A stretch of 64,000 nt of DNA from Paraburkholderia sp. NMBU_R16 (GCF_013282575.1 NZ_JAAAYE010000021.1:33779-97778), one strand, 5' to 3'. Positions 27,475 through 37,559 are shown, counted from the stretch's first letter. Notes: generated by a model not told the origin, from the letters alone. Program-made: numbers and translations.

Positions 27475-29010
27475 TCAACTAGCCGGCGCCTTCACCGCCG
27501 AAGCCCCGCCTTGCGGCACCTGGGCAGGCAACGACCCATAATCCGTCCCCGCGTCCGCCGGCCTCGGTGTCTCACCCGTCTGCTGCACCCACCCACCGCC
27601 GAGCGCCACATACAGATCAACAAGACTGGTCAGCCGTGCGACACGCGCATTGATCAGCGATTGCTGCGCCGAATACAAATTGGTCTGCGCGGTCAACACC
27701 TGCAGATAACTATCGACGCCATTCCGATACCGCAGCTGCGACAAATCAAGCGCCCGCTGCTCCGCATTCGTATTGCGCTCGAGCGCACCGATCTGCGCAT
27801 CATAAGTACTCCGCGCCGCGAGCCCATCGGCCACATCCCGAAACGCCGACTGAATCGCCTTCTCATACTTCGCGATCTCGATCCGCTTCTGAATATTGGC
27901 AAGATCGAGATTTGCGATATTCCGCCCACCCTCAAAAATCGGCAGCGAAATTTGCGGTGTAAAACTCCAAGCCGCCGACCCAGGCTTGAACAATCCACCA
28001 AGCGTCAAGCTCTCGGTACCAGCCGAACCCGTCAGCGAAATCTTCGGGAAAAACGCCGCACGTGCCGCGCCGATATTCGCATTCGCCGCGCGCAGCGAAG
28101 CCTCCGCTTCCATGATGTCGGGTCGGCGCGTCAACAAATCGGACGGCAGCCCCGCCGGGATATCGCTCAAAAGCGCCTGATCGCCAAGCGAGCGGCCGGG
28201 CGGCAGATCGTCGGGCAGCGACTGCCCGATCAGCAGCGCGAGTGCGTTTTCCGCCTGCGCACGCGAACGGGCCTGTGCTTCGCGATTTGCCTTCGCCTGC
28301 TCGACGACCGTCTCCGCCTGACGCAACGAAAGCTCGGAGCCCGTGCCGTTATCGAATTGCAGCTTTGTCAGATCGTAGGAGCTCTGCGCCGATTTCAGCG
28401 TGTCTTCGGTCACCTTGAGCAGATCGTCGAACGCGAGCATCTGCAGATACTCGTCGGCCACCTGCGAGACGAGCGAAATCTCAGCCGCTTTGCGCGCCTG
28501 CGCCGTCGAGAGATATTGCTCGAGCGCCTGGTCCTTGAGACTGCGTATACGGCCCCAAAAGTCGATTTCCCAGGAAGCGTCGAGCCCGACCGAATATGTC
28601 CGCGAAATCGTCTTGCCGAAAAAGCTCAAATCCTTCGGCGTACGCGAGACGCTTTCCTGGCCCGACGCATCGAGCGTCGGGAACAGGTCGGCACGCGTGA
28701 TGCGATATTGCGCACGCGCCTGATCGACATTGAGCACGGATACGCGCAAGTCCCGGTTGTTCGCCAGCGCGATCTCGATGAGCCGCTGCAAGCGCTCGTC
28801 GACGAAAAAGTTCTTCCAGCCGATATCGGCCGCCGCTTGACCGCCGGCACTGCGGCCCGGCGTGCCGGCCGGCTGCGTGGCATAAACGCCCGAACTCGGG
28901 AACGCCGCAGCTACCGGCGGCGCCGGGCGCTCGTACTTGGGCTGGAACGAGCAGCCCGCGGCAAACACCGCAACCGCGATCGCAATCAGGGAATGGTTTC
29001 GCATCTGCAT
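27475..29010 (-). CDS. oprB: RND efflux outer-membrane factor (OprM/OprB type)
   Basis: A 511-residue outer-membrane lipoprotein channel of the NodT/OprM family. The N terminus is a lipoprotein signal with FAAGCSF, then the usual PKYERPAPPVAAAFP. The paired long-helix domains follow, with LRVSVLNVDQARAQYRITRADLFPTL and the family repeat ADIMEAE-like RRPDIMEAEASLRAANANIGAARAAFFP. I take the ATG at 29010, which follows AAGGACAG and lies just after the pump gene's stop; an ATG at 29025 would overlap that gene. It exports drugs together with the adaptor and pump encoded before it. The symbol follows the BpeAB-OprB system by similarity of layout. Confidence 0.88.
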   Translation of the reverse strand: MQMRNHSLIAIAVAVFAAGCSFQPKYERPAPPVAAAFPSSGVYATQPAGTPGRSAGGQAAADIGWKNFFVDERLQRLIEIALANNRDLRVSVLNVDQARAQYRITRADLFPTLDASGQESVSRTPKDLSFFGKTISRTYSVGLDASWEIDFWGRIRSLKDQALEQYLSTAQARKAAEISLVSQVADEYLQMLAFDDLLKVTEDTLKSAQSSYDLTKLQFDNGTGSELSLRQAETVVEQAKANREAQARSRAQAENALALLIGQSLPDDLPPGRSLGDQALLSDIPAGLPSDLLTRRPDIMEAEASLRAANANIGAARAAFFPKISLTGSAGTESLTLGGLFKPGSAAWSFTPQISLPIFEGGRNIANLDLANIQKRIEIAKYEKAIQSAFRDVADGLAARSTYDAQIGALERNTNAEQRALDLSQLRYRNGVDSYLQVLTAQTNLYSAQQSLINARVARLTSLVDLYVALGGGWVQQTGETPRPADAGTDYGSLPAQVPQGGASAVKAPAS

Positions 29011-29011
29011 G

Positions 29012-32000
29012 TCACTGTCCTTCATTGCGGGGACCGCCGCCCGCGCCACTGTTACCGCCGTTGCCATCATTGCCGCCATGGCCGTCCCCACGCTCACCGC
29101 CATCTTCCAGCTTCGGCGCATGATGCGCTTGGGCCAAGCGCGCGGCTTCGTCGGGATCCTCGGTCTCGCCGGAGAACTTCGCGCGAATGACGACGAAGAA
29201 CATCGGGATGAAGAAAATGGCCAGGAACGTTGCGGTCAGCATCCCGCCGATCACGCCCGTACCGATCGCGTGCTGGCTGGCGGAGCCCGCGCCGTTGCTG
29301 ATCGCAAGCGGCATCACGCCCAGAATGAACGCCAGCGATGTCATCAGAATCGGCCGCAACCGCAGCCGCGATGCTTCCATCGCCGCCTCGACAGGTCCCA
29401 TGCCTTCCTTGTGCTGCAACTCGCGCGCGAATTCGACGATCAGAATCGCGTTCTTCGCCGAAAGCCCCACCGTCGTCAGCAGACCGACTTGGAAGAACAC
29501 GTCGTTCTCGAGCCCGCGCACCGTGGCGGCCAGCAGTGCGCCGATCACGCCCAGCGGCACCACCATGATGACCGAGAACGGAATCGACCAGCTTTCATAC
29601 AGCGCGGCAAGACACAGGAACACGACGAGGATCGAGATGCCGTACAAAATCGGCGCCTGCGAACCCGACTGGAGTTCCTGATACGAGAGCCCCGTCCATG
29701 CGTAGCCGATCCCGGCCGGCAGTTTCGCGGCGAGCCGTTCCATGGCCGTCATGGCCTGTCCCGTACTCTTGCCGGCCGCGGCCTGCCCTTGAATCTCGAC
29801 CGCCGAGATCCCGTTGAAGCGTTCCAGTTTCGGCGAGCCGTAGGTCCATTGCCCCGACGCGAACGCTGTGAACGGCACCATGGCGCCCGAGCCGTTACGC
29901 ACGTACCACTTCGACATATCCTCGGGCGACATCCGGAACGGTGCATCGGACTGCAGGTAGACCTTCTTGATCCGGTTGTCCGTATCGAGGAAGTTGTTCA
30001 CGTACTTCGACGCCCAGGCAATCGAGAACGTCTGGTCGATCGCTTCCGCGGTGACGCCGAGCGCCTGCGCTTTTTCGCGGTCGATATCGACTTTGAACTG
30101 CGGCGTGTCATTCAAGCCGTTCGGCCGGACCAGCGCAAGCGTCGGATCCTTGGCCGCCATCCCGAGCAACTGATCGCGCGCCGCCATCAGCGCCTCGTGA
30201 CCATGCCCCGCGTTGTCGGTCAGCTCGAAGTCGAAGCCGGACGCGGTACCGAGCTCGGGGATCGACGGCGGATTGAACGGAATGACGAGCCCGTCCTTGT
30301 AGTTCGCATAGTGCATGAACATCCGCTGAATGACGGCCTGCACCTTCTGGTCCGCGTGCTGCCGCTCGCCGTAATCCTTTAGCCGCACGAAGACGAGACC
30401 CGAGTTCTGGCCGCGGCCCGCGAAGCTGAAGCCGTTGACCGTGAACACCGATTCGACGACCGATTTCTCTTTGTTGAGCAGATAGTCGGCGATGTTCGCG
30501 AGCGTCTTGCCCGTCGTCTCCTGCGTGGAGCCTGTCGGCGTGCGCACGAGAATGAACGCGTAGCCCTGATCCTCGTCAGGCAGGAACGATTTCGGCAAGC
30601 GCACGAACAGCAGACCGATCGCGACGATGACGACGATATAGATCAGCAGCCATCGGCTCGAACGGCGAATGACGTGATGCACGCCTTTCTGATATTTCTC
30701 GCGGCTCGTGTTGAAGGTGCGGTTGAACCAGCCGAAGAAGCCCGTCTTTTCCTCGTGATGGCCTGCCGGTATCGGCTTGAGGATCGTCGCGCACAGCGCC
30801 GGCGTCAGAATCAGCGCGACGAGCACCGAGAGCACCATCGCCGCGACGATCGTCAGCGAGAACTGCCGGTAGATCGCGCCCACCGAGCCGCCCGAGAGCG
30901 CCACCGGCACGAACACGGCCGAGAGCACGAGCGCCACGCCGACGAGCGCGCCCGTGATCTGGCTCATCGCCTTTCTCGTCGCCTCCCGGGGCGATAAGCC
31001 CTCCTCGGCCATGACGCGCTCGACGTTCTCGACCACGACGATCGCATCGTCGACGAGCAGACCGATCGCCAGCACGAGGCCGAACATCGAGAGCACGTTG
31101 ATCGAGAAGCCCACGGCGTTCATGATCGCGAACGTACCGAGCAGCACCACCGGCACCGCGATCGTCGGAATCAACGTCGCACGCAGGTTCTGCAGGAACA
31201 GGTACATGACCAGGAAGACGAGCACGATGCCTTCGAGCAGCGTCTTGATCACTTCCTCGATGGACAGCCGCACGAACGGCGTCGTGTCGTACGGGTACTT
31301 CACCGCAAGGCCGTGCGGGAAGTACCGCGACAGCTCTTCGACGCGCTGGCGCACGAGCTTGGCCGTCTGCAGCGCGTTGGCGCCCGTGGCGAGCTGAATG
31401 CCCATACCGACGGTCGGCTGACCGTTGTAGGCGGTGTCGACGTTGTAGTTTTCGCCGCCGAGCTCGATGCGCGCAACGTCCTTGATGCGCACCTGCGAAC
31501 CGTCCGGGTTCACCTTCAGCAAGATGTCGCCGAACTGACCGGGCGTGCGCAGCAGCGTCTGCTCGGTGATCGTGGCCTGCAGCATCTGTCCCGGCACGGA
31601 GGGCGTCCCGCCCAGCTGGCCGGCTGCGACCTGCACGTTCTGGTTCTGTATCGCCGTCGAGACGTCGACCGGCGTGAGCCCGTAGTTCGTCAGCTTGTTC
31701 GGGTCGAGCCAGATCCGCATCGCGTACTGTGTGCCGAACAGCGACAAGGTGCCGACGCCGTCGATACGGCTGATCGGATCCTGAATGTTCGAGGCGACAT
31801 AGTTCGCAAGGTCGTACTTGTTCATGCTGCCGTCTTCGGACACGAACGCGAGCACGAGCAGGAAGCTGCTGCTCGATTTCGTCACCTTCGTGCCGAGCTG
31901 CTGCACGACCGACGGCAAAAGCGGCGTGGCGAGCGAGAGCTTGTTTTGCACCTGCACCTGCGCGATGTCAGGATTGGTGCCGGCGGCAAACGTCAGCGTG

Positions 32001-32269
32001 ATCGTGGCGGTGCCCGAATCGTCGCTCGTCGACGAGAGGTACAGCAGGTGATCGAGGCCGCTCATCTGCTGCTCGATGACCTGCGTCACCGTATTTTCGA
32101 CCGTCTTCGCCGAGGCGCCCGGATAGGACGCGCTGATCTGGATCGAGGGCGGCGCGATCGTGGGGTACTGCGCGATCGGCAGATTGAAGATCGACGCAAT
32201 CCCCGCCAGCATCAGGATGATCGCAATCACCCACGCGAAAATCGGTCGATCGATAAAAAACTTGGCCAT
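29012..32269 (-). CDS. bpeB: RND multidrug efflux pump, inner-membrane subunit (BpeB/AcrB type)
   Basis: A 1085-residue HAE1-family pump. The N terminus [35 protein letters not shown] and PGASAKTVE are the classic opening. Around [24 protein letters not shown] are the two Asp residues of the proton relay in helix TM4. Twelve membrane segments and two large periplasmic loops are expected. The last 40 residues form an unusual Gly/Asn/His-rich tail ([15 protein letters not shown]). It takes up substrates from the periplasm and membrane, driven by protons. It is the second gene of a three-gene operon. Confidence 0.93.
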   Translation of the reverse strand: MAKFFIDRPIFAWVIAIILMLAGIASIFNLPIAQYPTIAPPSIQISASYPGASAKTVENTVTQVIEQQMSGLDHLLYLSSTSDDSGTATITLTFAAGTNPDIAQVQVQNKLSLATPLLPSVVQQLGTKVTKSSSSFLLVLAFVSEDGSMNKYDLANYVASNIQDPISRIDGVGTLSLFGTQYAMRIWLDPNKLTNYGLTPVDVSTAIQNQNVQVAAGQLGGTPSVPGQMLQATITEQTLLRTPGQFGDILLKVNPDGSQVRIKDVARIELGGENYNVDTAYNGQPTVGMGIQLATGANALQTAKLVRQRVEELSRYFPHGLAVKYPYDTTPFVRLSIEEVIKTLLEGIVLVFLVMYLFLQNLRATLIPTIAVPVVLLGTFAIMNAVGFSINVLSMFGLVLAIGLLVDDAIVVVENVERVMAEEGLSPREATRKAMSQITGALVGVALVLSAVFVPVALSGGSVGAIYRQFSLTIVAAMVLSVLVALILTPALCATILKPIPAGHHEEKTGFFGWFNRTFNTSREKYQKGVHHVIRRSSRWLLIYIVVIVAIGLLFVRLPKSFLPDEDQGYAFILVRTPTGSTQETTGKTLANIADYLLNKEKSVVESVFTVNGFSFAGRGQNSGLVFVRLKDYGERQHADQKVQAVIQRMFMHYANYKDGLVIPFNPPSIPELGTASGFDFELTDNAGHGHEALMAARDQLLGMAAKDPTLALVRPNGLNDTPQFKVDIDREKAQALGVTAEAIDQTFSIAWASKYVNNFLDTDNRIKKVYLQSDAPFRMSPEDMSKWYVRNGSGAMVPFTAFASGQWTYGSPKLERFNGISAVEIQGQAAAGKSTGQAMTAMERLAAKLPAGIGYAWTGLSYQELQSGSQAPILYGISILVVFLCLAALYESWSIPFSVIMVVPLGVIGALLAATVRGLENDVFFQVGLLTTVGLSAKNAILIVEFARELQHKEGMGPVEAAMEASRLRLRPILMTSLAFILGVMPLAISNGAGSASQHAIGTGVIGGMLTATFLAIFFIPMFFVVIRAKFSGETEDPDEAARLAQAHHAPKLEDGGERGDGHGGNDGNGGNSGAGGGPRNEGQ

Positions 32270-32287
32270 GTAACGGGCTCCCCTCTG

Positions 32288-33499
32288 TTACGCGCCGGAC
32301 GCGGGCTGCGATGCCGACGCCGGCTGCGGGGCCGTGGCGGTGGAGGCGCCGGATGCCGGCGCCGCGAGCTGGGCCGGTACGGCCTTCACGGCCATGCCCG
32401 GGCGGACTTTCTCCGTGCCCTGAACGATCACGCGGTCGCCCGGATTCAAGCCGCTCTCGACGATCCAGTCGGGCCCACGCATGCCCGCGGTCACGAGCGG
32501 ACGCGGCGCGACCTTGCCGTCGGCACCGACGACGAGCGCGCTCGCCTGTCCTTTCTGATCGTGCGTGACGCCGACTTGCGGCACGAGCATCGCGCGCTCG
32601 TTGACGCCCTCCTCGATGCGCGCGCGCACGAACATGCCCGGCAGCAGGACCCGGTTCGGGTTCGGGAAGATCGCGCGCACCGTGATCGAGCCCGTCGACT
32701 GATCGACGGTCACATCGGAAAACTGCAGCTTGCCCTGTTGCGCGTACGTCCTGCCATCTTCGAGAATCAACGTGACCTTCGCGGCGCCCGGTCCATTCGT
32801 CTTCAAGCGCCCTTCCTGGATTTCGCGACGCAGCTTGAGCCCGTCGAGGCTCGACTGCGTGAGATCGACGTACATCGGATCGAGCTGCTGAATCGTATCC
32901 ATGAGCGTGGCCGCGCTCGCCTGCACATACGCGCCCGGCGTGACTTGCGAGACGCCGGTGCGGCCCGTGATGGGCGCGACGACGTCCGTGTAGCCGACAT
33001 TGATCTGCGCCGTCTGAACGGCGGCCTTGGCCGACGCGACGTCCGCCGCGGCCTGCCCCTGCGCGGCAACGGCATTGTCGTAGTCCTGCTTGCTGACCGC
33101 GTTCGCGGCCACGAGCACCTTGTAGCGGTTCGCTTGGGCCGTCGTGCTGGCCAGATTGGCCTGCGCCTTGGCCAGCGACGCCTTCGCACTATTGAGCGAG
33201 GCGAGATAGGGCGCCGGGTCGATCTTGTACAAGCGCTGGCCGGCCTTCACTTCGCTGCCTTCGGTGAACTCGCGGCGCAGCACGATACCGTCGACGCGCG
33301 CACGCACCTGCGCCACGAGGAAGGCGCTCGTGCGTCCCGGCAACTCGCTCGTGACGGGGACGGCGCTGGTCGTGACGGTGACGACGCCCACCTCGGGCGT
33401 TTGCGGCGGCGGTGCCGACTGCTTTTGTCCGCACGCCGCGAGAATCATGGCAGCCGTCGCGGTAGCGATCAGGCGAAGAGGAACCGTTTCGACACGCAT
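32288..33499 (-). CDS. bpeA: RND efflux periplasmic adaptor (BpeA/AcrA type)
   Basis: A 403-residue membrane fusion protein. A lipoprotein signal (MILAACGQ) is followed by the barrel-sandwich (lipoyl-like) and alpha-hairpin regions: VRARVDGIVLRREFTEGSEVKAG and LASTTAQANRYKVLVAANAVSKQDYDNAVAA. Then come the beta-barrel (VRAIFPNPNRVLLPGMFVRARIEEG) and a C-terminal Ala/Pro/Ser tail. The start at 33499 has an AGAGG site. It bridges the pump and outer-membrane channel. Transcription starts from the region with the TetR operator at 33781-33800. Confidence 0.93.
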   Translation of the reverse strand: MRVETVPLRLIATATAAMILAACGQKQSAPPPQTPEVGVVTVTTSAVPVTSELPGRTSAFLVAQVRARVDGIVLRREFTEGSEVKAGQRLYKIDPAPYLASLNSAKASLAKAQANLASTTAQANRYKVLVAANAVSKQDYDNAVAAQGQAAADVASAKAAVQTAQINVGYTDVVAPITGRTGVSQVTPGAYVQASAATLMDTIQQLDPMYVDLTQSSLDGLKLRREIQEGRLKTNGPGAAKVTLILEDGRTYAQQGKLQFSDVTVDQSTGSITVRAIFPNPNRVLLPGMFVRARIEEGVNERAMLVPQVGVTHDQKGQASALVVGADGKVAPRPLVTAGMRGPDWIVESGLNPGDRVIVQGTEKVRPGMAVKAVPAQLAAPASGASTATAPQPASASQPASGA

Positions 33500-33950
33500 G
33501 GAGCGACCTCTGATCAATGACTGGGAACAAAGTAGGCCCGCTGCGCCCCATTCCCGCGAGGCGCGCGGCGCGACTCATGTCGCGAAACGCTTGAAGACGA
33601 CGGCCCCACGAGAGGGCCGAACATGCACGGCACGTCGGGCGCGCGGCACCGCGCTGAGAAACCGGCGGCGCGCCTCGAGCGACAGCGCAAAGCTGGCGCG
33701 CGATCCCGCGCGCCACAGCCAGGGACCGATATTACCGGGAATCCGCACTGGACCATTCAAACGTAGGACGGTATTGTATATACATTCATCGATGTATGTA
33801 AAAGGTTTTCGTTGCGAAAGATGCGGATTTCGAGCAACAATTCTCGCCTGTAACACGCGGTAATCAATCGATCCGTTCTATTTGTCCGACTGTATCGTTA
33901 CAGACACGTGACTGTCGGGAATCGACGAAACCCGCCAAGCGGAAAGCAAG
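33500..33950. other. Divergent regulatory region of efflux operon and TetR gene
   Basis: 451 bases without a gene. The adaptor leader is long (about 250 bases) and GC-rich with no convincing reading frame. The central AT-rich part (33770-33910) holds the operator at 33781-33800 and overlapping minus-strand promoter elements, TTTACA and TATACA or TACAAT at 16 or 18 bases spacing. A second small palindrome, CTGTA-TCGT-TACAG, lies at 33890-33903, 48 bases before the TetR gene. Confidence 0.6.
33781..33800. promoter_or_regulatory. AcrR-like operator
   Basis: TACATTCATCGATGTATGTA is a 20-base palindrome with one mismatched pair. It resembles the known E. coli acrR/acrAB operator, whose half-sites are TACATACATT-like. 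It overlaps the spacer of the best minus-strand promoter, as expected for repression of the pump by the TetR protein encoded next. Confidence 0.7.
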
Positions 33951-34580
33951 ATGGTCAGGAAAACGAAAGAAGAGGCACGAGAGACGCGCAACCGGATTCT
34001 CGATGCAGCGGAGCAGGTGTTTTATGACAAGGGTGTGTCGCGGACCTCGCTCGCCGACATCGCTGCGCAGGCCGGTGTCACGCGCGGCGCGATCTATTGG
34101 CACTTTGCGAACAAAGGCGATGTCTTCACGGCGATGTTCGACCGCGTCTTGTTGCCGCTCGACGAGCTTTCCGCCGGCGATGGCCAGCCGCCCGATCCCC
34201 TACTGCGGCTGGCCGAGAAACTCAAATGGTGTTTGCGCGCGGCGGCTATCGATCCGCAACGCCGCCGCGTCTTCGATATCCTTTTCCTGAAATGCGAATT
34301 CGTCGACGAAATGGGGCCCGTCAAGGCGCGCCATCAGGCCAGCATGGAAGAAGGGCTCGGCAAACTCGAGGACGATCTGCGCGCGGCCATCGAGCGCGGC
34401 CAGTTGCCGCCGGATCTCGATACCCAACGCGCGGCACTGTTTCTGCACGCGTTCGTCGGAGGATGTCTGCGCGATGCACTGATGCTTCCGCCGAAGATCG
34501 ACCTCAGCGCGCACATCGAAGCGTTCGTCGATGCGTGCCTTCATACGCTGCGTACGAGCCAGGCTCTGCGCCGCGCGTGA
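33951..34580 (+). CDS. bpeR: TetR/AcrR-family repressor of the efflux operon (BpeR-like)
   Basis: A 209-residue TetR protein. The DNA-binding domain has the helix-turn-helix RTSLADIAAQAGVTRGAIYWHFANKGDVF (about residues 24-52), and the C-terminal ligand domain is of the AcrR type (LRLAEKLKWCLRAAAIDPQRRRVFDILFLKCEF). Divergent to the pump operon with a shared operator, it very likely represses bpeAB-oprB and itself, and is released by pump substrates. The assignment as BpeR is from layout and family. Confidence 0.88.
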   Translation: MVRKTKEEARETRNRILDAAEQVFYDKGVSRTSLADIAAQAGVTRGAIYWHFANKGDVFTAMFDRVLLPLDELSAGDGQPPDPLLRLAEKLKWCLRAAAIDPQRRRVFDILFLKCEFVDEMGPVKARHQASMEEGLGKLEDDLRAAIERGQLPPDLDTQRAALFLHAFVGGCLRDALMLPPKIDLSAHIEAFVDACLHTLRTSQALRRA

Positions 34581-34624
34581 ACGGACGTAACGCAGAGCCG
34601 CTCGTCGCGCCAGCGACCCTACGC

Positions 34625-35266
34625 CTAAGCCCGCATCGCCGCGGCGCGCTGCCGGGCGGCCTGGTTCGACGCGTAGATCGAGCCGCGCTCGAGCGGCTCG
34701 CCCGCTGCAAGCGCCGCGAGCCATGTGTCGGTATCGGCCACGGACGCGAAGCGCGACTGCAGCACCACGCAATAGACGCGATGAATCTCCTGCGCGCTCG
34801 CAAAGCCTGCGCTGTTCTCGTAGGGCACTGAACCCGAGGCGTCGGACAGAAACTCGACGGCGAAACCCGCGTGCAGCGCGTGAACGATGGTCGAGGCGTC
34901 GCAGTTGTGCGTCATGTAGCCGACCACCGTCAACGTGTCGATTTCCCGCTCGGCGAGCCATTGAGCAAGGTCGGTCCCCGCGAATGCGCTCGGCAGCGAT
35001 TTCTCGACGTAGTGATCGCGCTCACGGCCGGCGACCACCGGATGCAGTTCAGCTCCCGGCGTGCCGCGCGCAAAAAGCGGCGAGCCCGCTGGCGCGAAGT
35101 TCTGGACCACGACGATAGGGACCGAGGCGGCGCGAGCCGCATCCATCGCCCGCCCGATATTGGCGAGCGAACTCTGGACGTTCGGAAATTCGATCGGCAA
35201 ATCGCCGGTGACATATTCGTTCTGCACGTCGATGACGACGAGTGCACGGCGCGGGAAACGGGACAT
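34625..35266 (-). CDS. Isochorismatase-family cysteine hydrolase
   Basis: A 213-residue hydrolase. The catalytic triad is visible: Asp13 in VVIDVQNEY, Lys89 in YVEKSLPSAF, and Cys122 in YMTHNCDAS, with the expected cis-peptide region before the Cys. Family members hydrolyse isochorismate, nicotinamide, carbamoylsarcosine and similar amides; the exact substrate cannot be read. A strong AGGAG site precedes the ATG at 35266. It is divergent from a PfpI-AraC regulator, which probably controls it, and convergent with the TetR gene. Confidence 0.85.
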   Translation of the reverse strand: MSRFPRRALVVIDVQNEYVTGDLPIEFPNVQSSLANIGRAMDAARAASVPIVVVQNFAPAGSPLFARGTPGAELHPVVAGRERDHYVEKSLPSAFAGTDLAQWLAEREIDTLTVVGYMTHNCDASTIVHALHAGFAVEFLSDASGSVPYENSAGFASAQEIHRVYCVVLQSRFASVADTDTWLAALAAGEPLERGSIYASNQAARQRAAAMRA

Positions 35267-35344
35267 GGTGAGCTCCTGATGTCGAAAGGGTCCGCGAGGC
35301 GGAAGACGGACTCCATTCTTCCGTTCCGGGCCGCCCGTCGATAG

Positions 35345-35379
35345 TGGCCCGAATGACATTAATCGATATAATCGGGCCA
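35345..35379. promoter_or_regulatory. Inverted repeat in divergent promoter region, candidate operator
   Basis: TGGCCCGA (35345-35352) and TCGGGCCA (35372-35379) are perfect inverted repeats separated by 19 AT-rich bases containing CATTAATCGATATAAT. The position between the divergent hydrolase and AraC-type regulator genes fits an operator for that regulator. Confidence 0.5.
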
Positions 35380-35415
35380 ATCCAATCGTCGCATTCTCTG
35401 CCAGACGGGAGTCTC

Positions 35416-36453
35416 ATGCGCCAACCGAACGCTGGCTCGCCCGACGCCGCGCCCATCGTCGCTGTCGTCGCTTTCGACGGCATCAGTCCGTTTCATCTCT
35501 CGGTGCCGTGCATCGTCTTCGGCGAGGACTACAGCGCGGGGCATGTGCCGCGCTTCGATTTGCGCGTATGCGCATGCCGCGCGGGCGATCTCGGAACAAA
35601 GGCGGGATTCACGATTACGGCAGCGCACGGGCTCGATGCACTGGATGTCGCCGACATCGTCATCGTGCCGAGCTGGGACGGCGCTTTCCGGGAACCCGAG
35701 GACGCGCTGATCGCTGCATTGCGGCGCGCTCATGCGCGTGGCGCGCAATGCGTGGGGCTGTGCCTCGGCGCGTTCGTCCTGGCGGCCGCGGGTCTGCTCG
35801 ACGGGCGGCGCGCGACCACGCACTGGGCGTGGGCGGGCGAATTCGCCCGGCGCTACCCGGCCGTGGAGGTCGATGCGTCAGTGCTCTATGTCGATGACGG
35901 CGATATCCTGACCTCTGCCGGCACCGCCGCCGGCCTCGACTGCTGTTTGCACGTTCTGCGTACGCGCTGCGGCGCGCAGGCCGCGAACTACGTCGCGCGC
36001 CGGCTGGTCGTACCGCCGCACCGTCAGGGCTCGCAGGCTCAATTCGTGGAGCAGCCAGTCGGCAGCGACGCGCGCGATGCGCGGCTCGTCGCGCTGCTCG
36101 ATTGGGTCCGCGCGAACGTGCACGCCCCCCATACGCTCGACTCGCTGGCCGAACGCGCGCTGATGAGCCGACGCACCTTCACCCGGCGGTTTCGCGAGGC
36201 GACGGGCACCACCGTCGGCGCATGGCTGCTCACGGCACGGCTTTCATGTGCTCAGCAGTTGCTCGAGACCACCGACGAGAGCGTCGATGCGGTCGCCGAA
36301 TCGGCGGGCTTCGGCTCGGCCGTCTCGCTGCGGCAGCATTTCGCCGAGGCATTGAAAACGTCGCCGAGTGCATACCGGCGGGAATTCCGCGGCGCGGCGC
36401 GCGCGGTCGCTACTGGAGGCGGTGCAGCAGATAAAGCAATGCCCCGACGATGA
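35416..36453 (+). CDS. PfpI/DJ-1 domain AraC-family regulator (GlxA/FtrA type)
   Basis: A 345-residue regulator. An N-terminal DJ-1/PfpI-like domain (residues about 12-190) has the nucleophile-elbow Cys116 in VGLCLGAFVLAAAGLLDGRRATTHW. The C-terminal AraC domain has two helix-turn-helix motifs (LDSLAERALMSRRTFTRRFREATG and VDAVAESAGFGSAVSLRQHFAEAL). The ATG at 35416 follows GGGAG; an in-frame codon upstream at 35344 is less likely. The hydrolase divergent to it is the likely target. Its last 44 bases overlap the convergent CoxG-like gene. Confidence 0.85.
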   Translation: MRQPNAGSPDAAPIVAVVAFDGISPFHLSVPCIVFGEDYSAGHVPRFDLRVCACRAGDLGTKAGFTITAAHGLDALDVADIVIVPSWDGAFREPEDALIAALRRAHARGAQCVGLCLGAFVLAAAGLLDGRRATTHWAWAGEFARRYPAVEVDASVLYVDDGDILTSAGTAAGLDCCLHVLRTRCGAQAANYVARRLVVPPHRQGSQAQFVEQPVGSDARDARLVALLDWVRANVHAPHTLDSLAERALMSRRTFTRRFREATGTTVGAWLLTARLSCAQQLLETTDESVDAVAESAGFGSAVSLRQHFAEALKTSPSAYRREFRGAARAVATGGGAADKAMPRR

Positions 36454-37162
36454 CGATGGCAAGCGCCCAGGCCCACGGCGGCATCGCTCGGGGTTCGCGG
36501 CGTTCGAGCCCGTGCGAGCCGCGCGCGCCAAGCAGCAGACCGCTCAATCGGCCCGAGGCGGGCGCCGGCGCGTCGACGTGTGCACTGCGGTGCACGAGGC
36601 CTGCCAGATTGATCGGCCGCAGGAACACATGCTGGCGCCGACTCCATCCGGCAGGCGCCGCACGATTGGGCCGTTTGCCGTGCTTGGCCTCGACCACGGC
36701 GGCGAACTCCGCGAAGAAATCCTCGGCCAGCGCTTGCAGCGCATTTTCGATTTGCCCCGGCGGCAACGCGGCCAGCGGCCCCGTGAGCGTTGTCCAGATC
36801 GCGTAATCGATGCGCGTGGTCTGGGCCGCATCGCCGGACCCGGCAGGCTCGAGTGCGATCTCGAGTTGGCCCCGCAGCGAACCGACGCCGGCCGCGCCGG
36901 CCTTGAAGTTGATCACGCGATGCAATACGCGAGCAGGCTCGCGCTCGGGTGAGTCGTCGACGTCCGCGAGATGGAGCCGTACCTCGTAGCGTCCTCGGAG
37001 CGGACCGACAGGCACGGTGAACGTCAACGCGAATTCCCCGTCGGGCAATCGGGTGAACGTCTCGCAGTTCTCGAGGCTTGCGCGCACGAGCGCGAGGTCC
37101 GACAGCGCTTGGGCCACGACGGCGGGCGCAAGGTCGACGCGCACCGCATCGGTCAGCTCCAT
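36410..37162 (-). CDS. CoxG-like SRPBCC protein with C-terminal membrane anchor
   Basis: A 250-residue protein whose first 150 residues look like the CoxG/SRPBCC helix-grip fold (CETFTRLPDGEFALTFTVPVGPLRGRYEVRLHLADVD). A linker and a C-terminal membrane segment (PPWAWALAIVIVGALLYLL) follow, so it is probably a tail-anchored inner-membrane protein facing the cytoplasm. CoxG of carboxydotrophs anchors CO dehydrogenase, but no CO dehydrogenase genes are near, so the job here is unknown. The start at 37162 follows AAGGGAG. Confidence 0.7.
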   Translation of the reverse strand: MELTDAVRVDLAPAVVAQALSDLALVRASLENCETFTRLPDGEFALTFTVPVGPLRGRYEVRLHLADVDDSPEREPARVLHRVINFKAGAAGVGSLRGQLEIALEPAGSGDAAQTTRIDYAIWTTLTGPLAALPPGQIENALQALAEDFFAEFAAVVEAKHGKRPNRAAPAGWSRRQHVFLRPINLAGLVHRSAHVDAPAPASGRLSGLLLGARGSHGLERREPRAMPPWAWALAIVIVGALLYLLHRLQ

Positions 37163-37202
37163 GACGACTCCCTTCGCTGCATGCGCGGCTCCTCGCGTCA
37201 GC

Positions 37203-37559
37203 TTACGACGTCTGGTCGATTCGATCGACGCGCTCGCTGAAAAACGCCAGGCAATCCTTGATCGCGGCAGCGGATTCGTAGGGCGACTCGTAGCTCCATG
37301 CCACGTTTTGGATGACCTCGCCGTCTTCCGTGCGCAGATGAAAATACGAGGCATCGCCTTTGTAGGGGCAATGGGTCGTCGTGTCCGAACGCGAGAAGCG
37401 CGTCATGTTGACGTCCTCGCGCGGGAAATAGAAAACATCCTGCAAGCCGGTCTCTTTGAGCGTGAATCCCCGGCTCGTGTCCGCCAGCGTGATTCCGCTG
37501 TGAATCACCCGCAGACGATGCGGGTTGGGCTCGATATCGACGCGATGGGCATTCGTCAT
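37203..37559 (-). CDS. DUF427 domain protein
   Basis: A 118-residue single-domain protein. The run HRLRVIHSGITLADTSRGFTLKE, FYFPREDVNM, HCPYKGDASYFHLR and AWSYESPYESAAAIKDCLAFF is the DUF427 pattern. The biochemical function of the family is not settled. The ATG at 37559 follows AGGGAA; the frame is open 20 codons further upstream but into the terminator of the next gene. It lies 40 bases before the CoxG-like gene and may be cotranscribed with it. Confidence 0.8.
   Translation of the reverse strand: MTNAHRVDIEPNPHRLRVIHSGITLADTSRGFTLKETGLQDVFYFPREDVNMTRFSRSDTTTHCPYKGDASYFHLRTEDGEVIQNVAWSYESPYESAAAIKDCLAFFSERVDRIDQTS

Noticed and set aside
36410..37162. CO dehydrogenase accessory role for the CoxG-like protein
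   Set aside because: No cox genes are nearby; the fold is widespread and the tail anchor alone does not show CO oxidation.
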